This document shows positions 43,211 to 54,728 of a stretch of 64,000 nt of DNA, piece after piece; the stretch's first letter is position 1, and every line of letters begins with the position of its first letter. The translations under genes and the position numbers were made by a program. Source of the DNA: Diphasiastrum complanatum. Taxonomy: Eukaryota; Streptophyta; Lycopodiopsida; Lycopodiales; Lycopodiaceae. The notes under the pieces were generated by a model. That model saw nothing but the letters and a program-made list of their open reading frames with translations, was not told the origin of the DNA and did not search any database. The stretch covers positions 31,657,870 through 31,721,869 of the forward strand of contig CM055109.1 in NCBI GenBank assembly GCA_029204225.1, given 5' to 3'.

Positions 43211-46201
43211 CTAATCAAAGCCCAAATTTCTTAAAAATATGAAATATATATGCTTGCAAGCTGTATATGGCTTTCTCTCAGCCAGCCTTTTTTGGAAGTC
43301 TGGATAGGTACATGAGGGATTGATATTTATATGGACATCATAACGAAGTCCTGCTTGCAGAGAAGATTCAGTCTCAATTTCAAAAATCTTGTGCTGTGAC
43401 TCTTTAACTATCTTCTCTGTCAGCAATAAGCACTCATGGTCAGGGCTTTCTCTATATGTGCTTGTGCTATTTTTCATACTTTTGTCCTATGCCTTGGTCG
43501 CTTGTATTTGTGGGTTTTGGAATTTTCTACTCTACTAGGACCAGCCGCTTGTTTGGGGCCACAAACACTAGCAGCACTATTCACACTAATAGACTTCACT
43601 TCCAATTGAAATCCTGCAGCAGTCAACATTTCCACCTCTGATTGCACCAACTTTGTTCCTTCAGCGACAGGCCATATGCTTGGTAGTTTTGCGGGTGTTG
43701 GATTAATGCTCTTGTCTGGGTTCCAAGAATGGGTGCAATCAGTATTACAAAACCACTTCATTTGTTGGGACTTCCCATTTGGATGGCTTCGTGTTGAGAA
43801 AAAACATGGCGCGGGAGTACCTTTCAATGAATTGGTTATTGCACGATTACATTTTCCACTTTTGGATATCCAGCCGAGACACTTCACATGACTACCAATG
43901 TTAGTCCTCCTTATTGCCCAAAACGTGTCGTGTAGTTTACGTTCCACCACCTCTTGCTTATCTTGGAACACAGAGTCACCTTCCTATGGGGGAACTCTTG
44001 AAGTCGATGATGCCTCTATACCTTGCCCAGGTACACTTCCCTCTGCTTGAAATATAATGTTTTTGGGGTGGCCCCGCTCCTTGCGTTCCTTGGTGATATG
44101 AACAAATTCAGATCTATGACTACTATCATTCTCTGTCGCTTGTATCCACAACCAAGGAAGGCCTCTTCTTCTGTCGCACGGTCTCTCTCTCACCCTCTAA
44201 ATTGACCCTGTTGTGATACATTGGAGTGTCGGTGACAACCTGTTGAATTGTTTGTGCTACTGTTGTAGGCTTGAATGGATGCTTTGATGAGCTTCTATCA
44301 ATTAAATTCTTCAAGCTTGGTCCAGCTCCCAAATGTTTTCCCATAATATATGCATGTTGTTTTGCACTTTGCAAAAGAGCATTTGCCATATCAGAGACAG
44401 CTACATCGTACAAGAAAATTTTATCTTTCTGCCCCTCTCCAGCAAGCCAGCTACCATGTTTGGATTCTGATAAATTGGTTCATGGAGTATTTGTAGTATC
44501 CAACACCTATCAAATGCAAACACAAATATTTTAGAATTTAACATAAAAAATGGCTTATGGTTATCAATTTGAATTTGTGGTGAGAATAAATTACAATTTG
44601 TGGTCTTGCTTTATATAAACAACTTACTATTGTCATGAAATCGTCCCAATGAGCAATTCTGACATTCCACCAGCTCAACCAGCTATCCAAAGCTGGGACA
44701 TCACACTCCTTCACTTTTGCTATCCGCCACCACTGCCTAATCAACCTGTAGTATTCCAATGCTTCGTCCCTGGTTGCGGAAGTCCTCAAATTTTTGCATA
44801 ATAACTTGTGCTGAGCCTGTTGATCCTTTGGAACATATGCATTGGTGTGTTTCACAAGGCTTTGTTCCCAATGAAATAGACATGACCTTTCACGACCACT
44901 CATGACATTATCTGCACCCCCGTTATACACTGTTCGGACTGCCCTCCAGTTCGCTTGGGCCTCATCTGCCATGAATCCATGAAAGTCAGCATGGTCGTGA
45001 CCAAAACGCTTTCATGACTATGTTGAGCATCTCCCTGAATAGGATTTGTGCCTCAGTATCCTCTTCCTTCATCTCGCATGTAGCTATGCTCAATAGCTCT
45101 TGTACACTGAACCAAAACAATCAAGAGCATGTTCATAAGTTTTTCTTCAAAATGGAAAAAATTTTGTCCAACTCTGGTGGAACGTAAAAGAGATACCTTG
45201 GGTCGTAGACGTGGCATGCCATTATTGACCATCCAATTACTCTTCTGGTGTGATCAAATTGAACCCAAGCATACTTGAGATCTCCATTGCTTGTTCGTCA
45301 CATTCGATTTACTAGATCCACTCCTGAAGCAGGTCCCTTCGTTGACATTTCGAAAACAAAGCAACGGTCTTCTAAAGAACCTTGTCTTGGGAATCTGCTA
45401 CCATGAAAGAAGTCATACATTGAATTCTTCTTTAGGTGTAGAAGACTGTCCAGACCATCTCCTAAAGGCATGACTATGTTCTTCACCTTGGAAACCATCC
45501 GATGTAATCTGACACATATACACCATAGATTGGAACTTGTTTTAGGGGTCCAAAAAAGAAATTCTAAAATAGAGATTTTATTTATTAAGGATGATGTACC
45601 TTCTATTTTGAACAAGAGGAATCAATTCATCCAAAAAGTTTACAAGTTCCAGATCTCCGACAACCTCGTTTGGTAGGCGATCAGGCTTTGTTAGAGTTGA
45701 TGAGATCAAATCTCTTGCAATCACCATTTGCACTTTTCGTGGTCCAACATTTTTGTCAGCCTTTACTGCCCTTTCAACCAACAGTCTAGTGTTTTCAATA
45801 CTCCTCTTCGATGTCCCAGGTTGCACATCATGTAAATGTATTCCAGAGTGTATCATTAACCTGGTGAGTGTCTCATTGTTTGGCATGACATAGTACAAAA
45901 CACAAGAGCAAATGTCAACGCATGTTGCATGTCGTTTGCAAAAATGGCAAGTAATGCTTCCATTAAAATCTGCCACATAGCCTAACGGGCATTTTTTCTT
46001 TAGCAAACCTTTAAAAAAAATTCTATTGTGGTGGCCACTGTTTATCTTGTGGGGACAAGAGACACTTAAACACTGGAAGACCCCAGTGCAATAACTCACT
46101 CGGACCACTCCCTCAAAAGCCACATTGTCCAGGTGCTCCTTCATTGGAATCAACAAGGGTATATCACCATCTACTGATACAACGGCATTGAAGCTACCCA
46201 A
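43211..46201 (-). pseudogene. MULE-like (Mutator-type) transposase, intron-containing and decayed
   Basis: On the minus strand, 46201-45578 is an open N-terminal part of 207 codons. It has Cys/His pairs (CLSVSCPHKINSGHH, CHFCKRHATCVDICSC) and HSGIHLHDVQPGTSKRSIEN, a zinc-binding DNA-binding type segment. Then 45615-45298 continues to VDLVNRM. A TGA follows, and the frame goes on with YAWVQFDHTRRVIGWSIMAC and a probable intron (45196-45107, GTATCT...TTCAG). After a frameshift near 45000 comes HADFHGFMADEAQANWRAV, which has a catalytic-type Asp. CLFHWEQSLVKHT follows, the C-x2-H signature of MULE transposases. The C-terminus includes WLSWWNVRIAHWDDFM and a region at 43971-43474 with WFCNTDCTHSWNPD. 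It would cut and paste a DNA transposon; it is broken here. Confidence 0.55.
45107..45196 (-). other. Probable intron in the MULE-like gene
   Basis: On the minus strand CCCAAG|GTATCT is the donor and TTTTGGTTCAG|TGTAC the acceptor, 90 bp. Removing it joins CHVYDP-type sequence to QELLSIATCEMKEEDTEAQI. Confidence 0.5.
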
Positions 46202-46209
46202 TTTATATA

Positions 46210-47500
46210 AAGCCCTTAGCCTCCTTTCTAAGTATCCCTTGTTTACTCATGGGAAACTCAATTGTTGCCTCCATTTTCTTGCCCGTCACACAATTTAGTG
46301 GAACTCTGCATGCAACAAGAACAAGCTACACACCATTGTTGAAACTAAACTTTTGCCAGAAAGATACAAAAACATATAGATACTAGAACTAATAGATACT
46401 TATCGATACTAGATACTTACATATACAAAGCTTAGAGAAAGTACAAGAATAACAAGACAACAAAAACTGATTAGAAATCAAAATGATTTGAATTCAAGCT
46501 CTATTTGGCAATAGATTCTGTTTTGGCTCCATTATTCAAAAGCAGACAAAAAGAAAATGCCAATTCGAAGAAAACGTTCGAAGAAAGAAGAAAAGGTGAG
46601 AGTCCAAAGGTCTAATGGGATGGAGCACAAGCACAAAATGGACAGCTTTTATAGTAGTTCCCTAGGAAAATGAAAAGTTGATCATGTCGTCTTTGGAGGC
46701 CTGAGCAGATAACTATTTGATAACAAGCTATTTGAGAAGTGAATAATGTGAGGAAACTAGAATCCATACAATAAATTTCAATAAAAGTTAAAAATTCAAG
46801 ATTTCATATGTTTTTATTCAAAAATACAATGTTAAGCAATGAATTGTCCACGAAAATTCAATCTGATGATAATGTGAAATTGTATTGTTTTGCTGGAATG
46901 CTCAATTCATGAATCTCAAATATTTGTTTTGTGAAGAATGCACACTGCATAGCTGTACACATTATTGCGTATATTCAAAATATTCCATATTAAAGTATAA
47001 GTCTATGTTCCTACAAAAATTGACTTAAAGTGGTGGGACATATTATTAGAAGCCTTTATTTTGGAGAAGAGAGCCACCTACAAAAAAAAAAATACAGAGC
47101 AAAAGCTAAAATCTTTGCTCTGAAATCGGGAAAACTTGATCAAGAATGGTTTGCTTTCCAATGCAACAAAACAACAGAGGTCCCAATCCAAGTCATCTAA
47201 AAAAAATGAGCGTCAAACAATAAAATACTGACAGAAATCATACGCGTTATATTCTTTGCACCAGGTCCTTTGAAAAAGTTGTAGTGCTCTTGTCGTGTTC
47301 AGAGTCGTGAGCCTGCACGCAGTTTTGAAAATGTGTGATGTGGATCTCGGTAGTACACAGAACAAATTTTGAACAATGACAACACTTAAAAATGTCTAAA
47401 AAATAGACCCTGGGAGCCCAAAAGGTCACAAACCTGGCACCTAAACCCCGGGCCCCTTTTTTCAACGGCTCTTAAAATTTCAAACGGCTACCTAATAACA
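46210..47500. other. AT-rich non-coding stretch
   Basis: This is upstream of the MULE-like gene on the minus strand; it probably holds its 5' region. No terminal inverted repeat was identified. A telo-box-like AAACCCTA lies near 47503 on the plus strand. Confidence 0.5.
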
Positions 47501-47569
47501 AAAAACCCTATTTTTCTTTTCTCCAACCTCCGTCCTCCACTGACCTTCTTGAGCTCATCGATTTACCTT

Positions 47570-48345
47570 CAGTCGCAGGTGAATCAAAGCTCAATCATAG
47601 TCGCAGGTGGATCGTAGGTTGATCGCAGGTGGATCAATGTCGCAAGTGGATCGGATTTGTGGGTTGTTCAGAGTAGCAGGTGAATCATAGACGCTGAATA
47701 ACTCATTTGCAATCAATTTTGCAATCACGTTTTGCAGGATTAGAGTCGCAGGTGCATCGCAGGTGGATCAGAGTCGCGAGTGTATGAGTCGCAGCTGAAT
47801 CAATTTTGAATTCACGTTTTTCAGGATCAATCAAATCACGTTTTCCAAATCAATCGTTGTCTCCCAGAATCAATCACATTTCTCCATAATCAGTCGCTGT
47901 TATCAGTCACTGTTACTAGTAAAGTAATCAATCACATTTCCCCATAATCAGTCGCTGTTACTAGTCGTTTTCCCATAATCAGTCGCTGTTACTAGTAAAG
48001 TAATCAATCACGTTTCCCCATAATCAGTTGTTGATTGAATCAGAGTCGCAGCTTCAGAAACGCTGAATCACTCATTTCCAGTCACATTTTGCAGGATCAG
48101 AGTCGCGGGTGTATCGCAGGATCAGAGGCGCAGGGGCATCGCAGGTGGTTTTGTAATCACATTTTGCAGGATCAGAGTCGCGGGTGTATCACAGGATCAG
48201 AGGCTCAGGTGCAACGCAGGTGGATCAGAGTCGTGGATGTATGAGTCGCAACTGAATCAGAATCGCTGAATCACGTTTTGCAATCATGTTTTCCAGGAGC
48301 AATCACATTTTGGTGGATCATATTGCAATCACGTTTTCCAAAATC
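47570..48345. repeat. Compound tandem repeat region
   Basis: There are three interleaved motifs: GTCGCAGGTGGATC (47570-47780 and later), CATAATCAGTCGCTGTTACT with AGTAAAGTAATCAATCAC (47890-48030), and a roughly 80-bp unit with TTTTGCAGGATCAGAGTCGC then GGGTGTATC.CAGGATCAGAG (48080-48235, two copies). Confidence 0.85.
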
Positions 48346-48360
48346 AATCTCCTAGGTTCG

Positions 48361-48725
48361 TGTTATGACACTGGACATCTTATAAAATCAACTAAATTGA
48401 GCATTGAGCTGGGCCACGCAAATCGGATAAATAGAACTTGAATAAAAGGACTTTGGGCGTTAGTAGAATAAATTAATTAAAAAGCCCAAAGTCAAGTTGA
48501 TAAGGTTTTAAGTTAAAAGGGAATCTCTCAAACTCACATGAATAATGTGAGTTTGGCCTTTTTCCTAATGAACCATTAGATTGAAGTTCATTTAGTTTGA
48601 AGGGCTATGATGTCATTGTAAATAGGCCAATGAGAGCCAAGATGGCCCTCCCTCCTCAACTATATAAGGAGGCCATTTTCCATTGTACACATCTTCCATT
48701 CTTCTTAATAAAGCTCTCTTCTTTT

Positions 48726-48800
<75 letters not shown>

Positions 48801-48979
48801 GGTGATTGGTGCACAGCTATGGGTAGGCGCTCGAGCCCCCATAGCCGAAACCATCCTTGGGGAACTCTCTTCTCTCTCTAATCTCTCCTTACTCTCGCTC
48901 TTCTCTCCTCTCTCTAAACTCTCTCTAGCTAGCTCCTTGTCTTGGATACACTTGATAGTGTATCCGTTGTGGGTAAAAA
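48361..48979 (+). promoter_or_regulatory. LTR-like promoter region with TATA box and (CT)n leader
   Basis: It begins TGTTATGACACTGG, has TATATAAGG at 48661-48669 and a CT run from 48728 to 48798. It ends GGTAAAAAACA followed by TGGTGGAGCCATC, which resembles a damaged TGGTATCAGAGCC primer site. This fits a copia-type 5' LTR, but no second copy or target duplication is visible. The plain alternative is a host promoter. Confidence 0.4.
48728..48798. repeat. (CT)n microsatellite, about 71 bp
   Basis: A pure CT run starting about 60 bp downstream of a TATA box. Confidence 0.95.
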
Positions 48980-49442
48980 ACATGGTGGAGCCATCTTCAA
49001 CGAGGAGGCACTGCAAGTACATGTGATCATATGTTGTGCCCTTCCCATGAATGGTCTCACCTTCATTAGGGAAGTCGAGCGCCTGGATCACTAAAATATC
49101 CAGTGGAATGATATGTTCATGCTAGCTAGATGGAATGCGGAACGACTCGTTCTCAAAATCAAAGGTGGAGTACACTGCTCGTACCAAACATTCCCATTGT
49201 TGTCCAGTACATGCCGGAAGATGTACGTTTGGCTTGGCCAAAAAATCTCTAGTGGATTCAATTTTTGCCACCAAATCTGGAATAGTGACTAGGTGGATTT
49301 CGGCTGAACCCGCATAGCTTAGGAAGTTGCTTAAAAATGGATTTTGGCTACCAACCTGACGCCATTGTGTGACGTGGCAATCAAAGCGACCGCGAGTATG
49401 GGCTTGTGTAAACACACTGGAGAGAGTAGAAGATAAGTGCAA
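48910..49442 (-). pseudogene. Unknown ORF, one nonsense codon
   Basis: On the minus strand the frame from 49442 (MHLSSTLSSVFTQAHTRGRF) reads FLSNFLSYAGSAEIHLVTIP, IESTRDFLAKPNVHLPACTG, QQWECLVRAVYSTFDFENES, a TAG at 49122, then EHIIPLDILVIQALDFPNEG, THNGYTIKCIQDKELA. It then enters the CT-rich LTR-like region. It looks protein-coding but I do not recognise it. A TATA-like TATAAATAG lies at 49541-49533, about 90 bp upstream of its first Met. It may be the gag-like start of another element. Confidence 0.4.
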
Positions 49443-49549
49443 ACTGAAATTCTGATTGAAAATTTATTGGAAAATTTTGGCAGAGTCTCTCCAACACACC
49501 CATAGAATGAATTCGCACAAGGGAAGGGCCCCCTATTTATAGGCTTTTT

Positions 49550-50230
49550 GGGGGCTAAAAATTTTGGAATTCGCCCACCTAACAAAGAAATCACCGAAAA
49601 TTTTCTAAGACGTTCTGTACGGCCCACAAATTCTGATGATGTGGCAAGGTGGTTGTGCGAATTCATTTTGCTTAGCCATTTTTTGCAAAAAAATTCTCAC
49701 ATTGTTTGGCACATGTGGGAGAGTTATAAATGTTGTGTGCGAATTCTGATTATCATTGAAAGTGGCTGTGCAAATTCGTGCAAGTTTGTAACAACTCTTT
49801 TTGGCTTGAATTCCACTTGAATCTAATCTTGACAAAAATAGCAACCCATCAAAATTTGTCGAAGCTATATTTAGCATTTTGTCACTATGGGCGAGTTTCT
49901 GAGTGGTTGTGTGAATTCTATCTAATTGCTTTTCATTCTATGCGAGTTCTGTACTTGGATTTTCTATGCCTTTCTTTACTAATTTTGTTGTCAAAACAAA
50001 TTCACACAGGGGTCAAATAATATCTGATTGGCCTAAAAAGGTCCATTGTAGTACTGGCGAATTTTTCCTGGGACAAAATCGCAAGTTTTGAAGTATTTTG
50101 TCAAGATTTGATGAATTTTCACTATACTCATAGTGTTGACCTGATTTCTGGTTGGACAAAACTCGCCCTAGTGATAGATGTGTTCTGAATGATGAGGAGA
50201 AGGCTGGCGAATTTTGTCTGAGATTTTTTG
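49550..50230. repeat. Degenerate repeats around GAATTCGCACA
   Basis: Variants of TGTGCGAATTC / GAATTCGCACAGG recur every roughly 60-130 bp in either orientation (for example 49655, 49740, 49770, 49910, 49990, 50215). The same word family fills the leader of the gypsy element at 53800-54500. Confidence 0.6.
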
Positions 50231-50239
50231 ATACTATTG

Positions 50240-50630
50240 AAGTAGTTTCCTAGCACTTGATCCACCTTTCTAGAATATTGGAAAATCTAATCGACATAGA
50301 TCGAGAAACTGATTTATGGATGGAGAACTAGAAGATGGAGATTGATCAAGATAGATCTGGACTTGTTTGATAGATCTAAAGTGAATGGAGGTTGGATCGA
50401 GATAGATCGTGCATTCATTTTATCTAGTCGACTGATCCCTAATGTGCAAACAACGAGATTGGATCTAGAAGGAAATAGATGAAAAAACAAATAAAGTGAA
50501 AATACACACACAGAACGACAAGGGGATGGTTGCATGCAAACAACACATAGAATGACGAATGTGATCAGTACACTTCAAGGTAGAAGGAGTGCTCATGACA
50601 CCATATAAGTCGACTCCCATTCACTACATA
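50240..50630. other. Non-coding stretch downstream of gypsy integrase remnant
   Basis: It holds repeats of GATCGAGATAGATC-type words and no coding motif. It is probably 3' untranslated sequence of the gypsy element at 50633-55232. Confidence 0.45.
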
Positions 50631-50632
50631 AT

Positions 50633-51573
50633 CTAAGGGGATTTCATCAAGTGTTTTAAGATGGGCATATCCTGAAGAAAGATTTGATCAATTAAATATG
50701 GCCCTTGCCCCGTGAATTTCAACTTCCCCTTATGTGCCTTAGTTTGATAAAAGAGGACCTTATTTCCCTTTAGAAACTCCTTGAGCTTAATTAAACGACC
50801 ATGCCAATCTTTTTGTCCACGCTTGTGAGCTTGTTGCGCATGGACACTAATGGTACGGGTTTCAGAAAGCTTTTCAAGATGAAATATGCGATTGGCTAAG
50901 ATTTGTTTGGAATCCATTTGTAGATCATAGGCCAGGCATAAGGATGGAACATAAATTCCAACTGGCATAACTGCTTCCTGGCCATAAGTCAATTGAAATG
51001 GGGTAGATCCAGTAGATTTCTTAGGAGTTGTGCAATAAGAGAGCAACACTTTAGGTTTGATTTTCCTCGCGGACTTGGAAGTAGAGGATTTGGTAGCGGA
51101 TGGTGGAGATGCTGGCCCAAAAGTTTCATCACGTACCTGCGTCCAATCCTTGGGTGGTTTCATTACAATAGGACATTTCATTTTCTCTTTTATAGCCAGT
51201 TTGTGTTTCAAATCATCAACAGAAATGATGGTTGGACTTTTCATAGATGGGGTCTAGCGTTAGGTATGTCATGCAGGAGAGACTCATCTATTGCGAAAAT
51301 GGTTTCAGACTCATGGATATCCCACTCGACAGAAGGCTTTTTTAACACGGTAAGTCTTAATTTCTCGGTCTTTACCTTGCTTACTGTTGTCAATGGTGAC
51401 AACGACTTAGGAGATTCCGAAATAAGACATTGTGGAAGTGCTCCCATGTATTCTAAAATTGCCATGTCAGAAATTTCTTCCAAGTCATGGGGTGGATGGG
51501 ATTGTAAAACGCTTTTGTCATCTACATACAACGAAACTGCTTCACTAGTCAGTAGCCAAGCAACGTTCAGCAA
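50633..51573 (-). pseudogene. gypsy linker fused to integrase C-terminus
   Basis: Two ORFs overlap at ATGA: 51573-51241 (EISDMAILEYMGALPQCLIS) and 51244-50633. The second begins MKSPTIISVDDLKHKLAIKE and has a Lys/Ser-rich linker (ATKSSTSKSARKIKPK). It then passes in frame into CTTPKKSTGSTPFQLTYGQE, the integrase end ('TTPKKSTGFTPF.L.YG.EA.MP'), and the downstream region KGNKVLFYQTKAHKGKL, KFTGQGPYLI. The missing RT-RH-IN core was removed without breaking the frame. The product would be a 203-residue chimera. The ATGA overlap probably results from a small indel. Confidence 0.65.
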
Positions 51574-51675
51574 CTCATCACTGTTTCAATATATCGAACA
51601 TTAAAGATAGGTGTGTGTGATTGATAATTCACCCAGCCCCTCTTCATGATCTGAACTACCAGTATTTAAATAACA

Positions 51676-52471
51676 TTATTCTGCATTAACACAATCAATT
51701 GTTGCTAAACTATGGCTCCAGTTGATGATATCAGTAGGCTGTGTGTAGTGCCCCATTTCTTGAGTGTTATGGTATAGTTCCAATAGGGATTCGGTAGTGG
51801 AAGATCCATCATCTACCACGCATGCAGGCTTGATCTTTTCTACAAAATTGATAGTCGCTGACTGGTCTCGATTGCTAAACGTTACTCGTCCTTTATTCCA
51901 GTCATGTACTACACGGGCATTAGAAAGCCAAGAGCGACCAAGCAAGAGCTCATAAGAGTAGACGTTATTGTTAGAAATGTACAAAACAACTAGATTAACT
52001 GTAAATTTCAACCTGGCGATTTTGACCAATACGCTTGGTATCACACCTTGTGGTCGAACAACACTTTGATCAGCCATTCTGACAATTAGGCCTATTCAAG
52101 TGGCATTGTAGTCCCCATTCTTTCATTAAGGACCTAGATATGATTTTGACTTCCAATTTCCCATCCAGTATAGCAAATACTACTCGTGAGTTTGCGTGGG
52201 TGGTTGGAAGTTTAATGTTCCCTTGCTCGCTGAATGGGTTTGTAAGGTGTAAGGTGATTTCAGGAAGGTTGGGAGCTAAGCCTTGGGTCTTATCCATGGT
52301 ACCTAACTCCTGCCTCCACTTCCCAGTGTATTTCCACAACACACGGAAGGGTAAAGTGACATTGGTTTGGAGTAAGTCACCCCATACTTCAGCATCTTCT
52401 ATCACAGTATCTTCCGGATTGGTTTGTACAGGTTGTGGAATAAGGTGTGTCGCATCATCAGCGTCTTGCAA
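51676..52471 (-). pseudogene. gypsy protease region
   Basis: From 52471: LPFRVLWKYTGKWRQELGTM, ITLHLTNPFSEQGNIKLPTT, VVFAILDGKLEVKIISRSLM (retropepsin-like strand; the usual DTGS is DGKL here, so the active site is lost). After a frame change near 52075 it goes on as ADQSVVRPQGVIPSVLVKIA and LLLGRSWLSNARVVHDWNKG. It is the equivalent of 16900-17397 in the larger gypsy element and clearly of a different subfamily. Confidence 0.75.
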
Positions 52472-52599
52472 TTGTTTTTGGAATTTATCTCGGAGTTTGA
52501 TGTGCTCACTAGGATTAGGATAGACTAATAGAGTGGAGTTCTCACTGGGTATGACAGCTGGATCATCAGGTCGTCTATCTATTTTTTGGCTAGCTTCTC

Positions 52600-53695
52600 T
52601 CTAAGCTCTAATCATGACCATAGCTGGTAAGGTCTCGACCTGAACTGAATGAACTGAGACAGAAGGTTTAGGTCAATTTGGGCAGTCTTTCGTATGGTGC
52701 TCGATTCTGTAGTTATCACATAGGGGTGGAAATTTGAGCTTGTCAGGACAATGGAAGCTAGGGTGTCAGCCAGCACAAACCCCCTCAAGGTAGGCATGGG
52801 TTGTGTCACATAACTTACTTGTGGAGTGGCATAGAATGGCAGGTTTGGATCATAAGTGACAATGTTGGCATCATATTGGTATGCCAGGTCCACTTGGTAA
52901 CTAGCATCTGGAATTTTTTCAACGTAATATGTAGCTAGATCAACCCGAGATCAACGTTGTGAATAGGTGCTTGTCGCTAGATTGATTTACGACATAAGGT
53001 TGTCTAGGTGGATACTATTGTGGGCCTGGAGATCGTGGCTGGAATTGTCCTGGTCATTGATAGGTCTGTTGAGGATTGTAAGGTGGTGGACCAAGGGGTC
53101 GGTATTGCCTATACATTGGTCATGCATTTTGCGGGAAATATGTTTGCACATGTGGGCACTCGTTGGCAGTATGGTTTTGAGAACATATAGGGCACTATCC
53201 ATTTGGTTTTCTGAGTTTTTTGCCAGGTATCCATATGAGCTAGAGGTGGGCTCAGGGTGTGAATCATTTTTAACGAGAGCTTTCCCCTTGTGATCATGAT
53301 GGCCATACTCATCATCAGATCTTTCATCCTCCTCTCTAATGGTGTCATCCATTACTTCCTTCAGCTGGTCGTATGAGTTAGTTGATTTAAGTTCACGTCG
53401 GATAGATTTAGGTAAACCTACCAGAAAGAGTTTGATGGTCATTTTTTCGGTTATTTGCTCATCAACGCATTCAACTTTGAGATGCTTAAAGCGCTCAATG
53501 TAGGTCTCCGAGTAAGATCATAAGGAATAGGCATAGCTTTTCAATTTCAAAAGTATCTCCATAGAATTTGCACTCATTTTCAATGTCTTGGAGGAATCTA
53601 ACTGGGCCAGATCCTCCATCGTATTTAGGTGCATCGATCCTAGTAATACGCTTTTCAAAGTGTGGAGCAGGAGCACCTTCAAGCTCCTTACTCAT
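52600..53695 (-). pseudogene. gypsy gag pieces
   Basis: 53695-53495 reads RIDAPKYDGGSGPVRFLQDI, ENECKFYGD (capsid start; compare LSKYDGNTDPQRFLQVFENA at 23150). 53442-52987 reads TIKLFLVGLPKSIRRELKST, SYDQLKEVMDDTIREEDE. 52893-52612 is a Pro/Thr-rich tail. Frameshifts separate the parts. Confidence 0.75.
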
Positions 53696-53799
53696 CTCGC
53701 TGGTAATTAGTCATTTTATCAGGGTTTTTTTGCTGTAAAATGACAATAATGGAACAAGAAATTGACGAAAGGGAGAAGTCAACACTAAATAAGGTAAAA

Positions 53800-54700
53800 C
53801 TTGCAACGTCTCTAGATTTTCTTGGTTTTTAGACACACAGAGAATTCGCACAGGCTACTCAGAGCTCAGTACAAGATTGACTTAGTCAATAATAGAGTGG
53901 ACGAATTCTGAACCTCGGTATTTTGAAGAAAAATTAATGTTTTTATGGGTAAGACCTAAAACATTTCAATTTTTTTGTGATTTCAAACTGCAAACCTGTT
54001 TGTTTGACAGTGGGTGAGTTTGAAATGTTGTGTGCGATTTCTCAAAAATATTCCAGATACGTGTGCGAATTTGTTTTGTCCAAAAATGACAATTTAGTGT
54101 TGTCTGCTCAAAATTACAACTTTTTCGACCGCAAGGAATTCGCACAGGGCCCTAAGAATTTGTGCAAGGTTTTCTCAATCCATTAGGACAGTGGGCGAAT
54201 TCTGTCATCATAATTTTGTTGGAAAATTTTGAGTAAAGCTGATGTTTTTTGACAATTGTCAGCTCCAGAGAATATGCACAGGGGTCAAAGAGATTTGGCA
54301 CTGTTTTTTCTAGACTTTGTATGGTGGGGGCGAGTTTATCTGAGCTGATTTGGGATGTGATAGTTGTCAAAGAACAGGTCAGAACAACTGTTTGGGATAT
54401 TTTCTGACCGTATAGGAATTCGCACAGAAGTTTCGAAAGGCTGGTGCTCTGTTCAGGTCCTATGTAGATGGGCAAATTCTGTTGGTGAGATTTCATGCAA
54501 TAAATGAATCAAAATCATAAAAAACTGCGTAAAAAACACTTAAAAACTAAGCCAAGTTCCTTGGTTCTTCCCCCTATCCGAAATGAGGTAGTATAGTAGT
54601 TTCAACGGAAGAGGGATCGGTGAACAAAAAACTGAAACAAGATGAATGAAATGAGAAGCAAGAAAACCAATGGAAAGGCAAAGAAAAATAAGCAATAGAA
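53800..54700 (-). other. Leader of the deleted gypsy element with GAATTCGCACA repeats
   Basis: The stretch from PBS to gag is about 1 kb. GAATTCGCACAGG-like words recur at about 53840, 54137 and 54417, with related GCGAATT or GCGAGTTT words between. No coding motif is seen. Confidence 0.6.
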
Positions 54701-54712
54701 GTAATGAAATGA

Positions 54713-54727
54713 GCGGCAACGGCACCA
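54713..54727 (-). other. gypsy primer binding site
   Basis: The reverse complement reads TGGTGCCGTTGCCGC, close to the Athila/Tat primer site TGGCGCCGTTGCCGG. One base separates it from the LTR. Confidence 0.8.
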
Positions 54728-54728
54728 A

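Noticed and set aside
47490-47520. Telo-box AAACCCTA as evidence of a ribosomal-protein gene promoter
   Set aside because: Only one copy is present, and the sequence downstream is tandem repeat, not coding.
50265-50480. GATCGAGATAGATC-like words as a restriction/methylation or origin-type iteron array
   Set aside because: Spacing and sequence are irregular, and the region is plain AT-rich gypsy-derived DNA.
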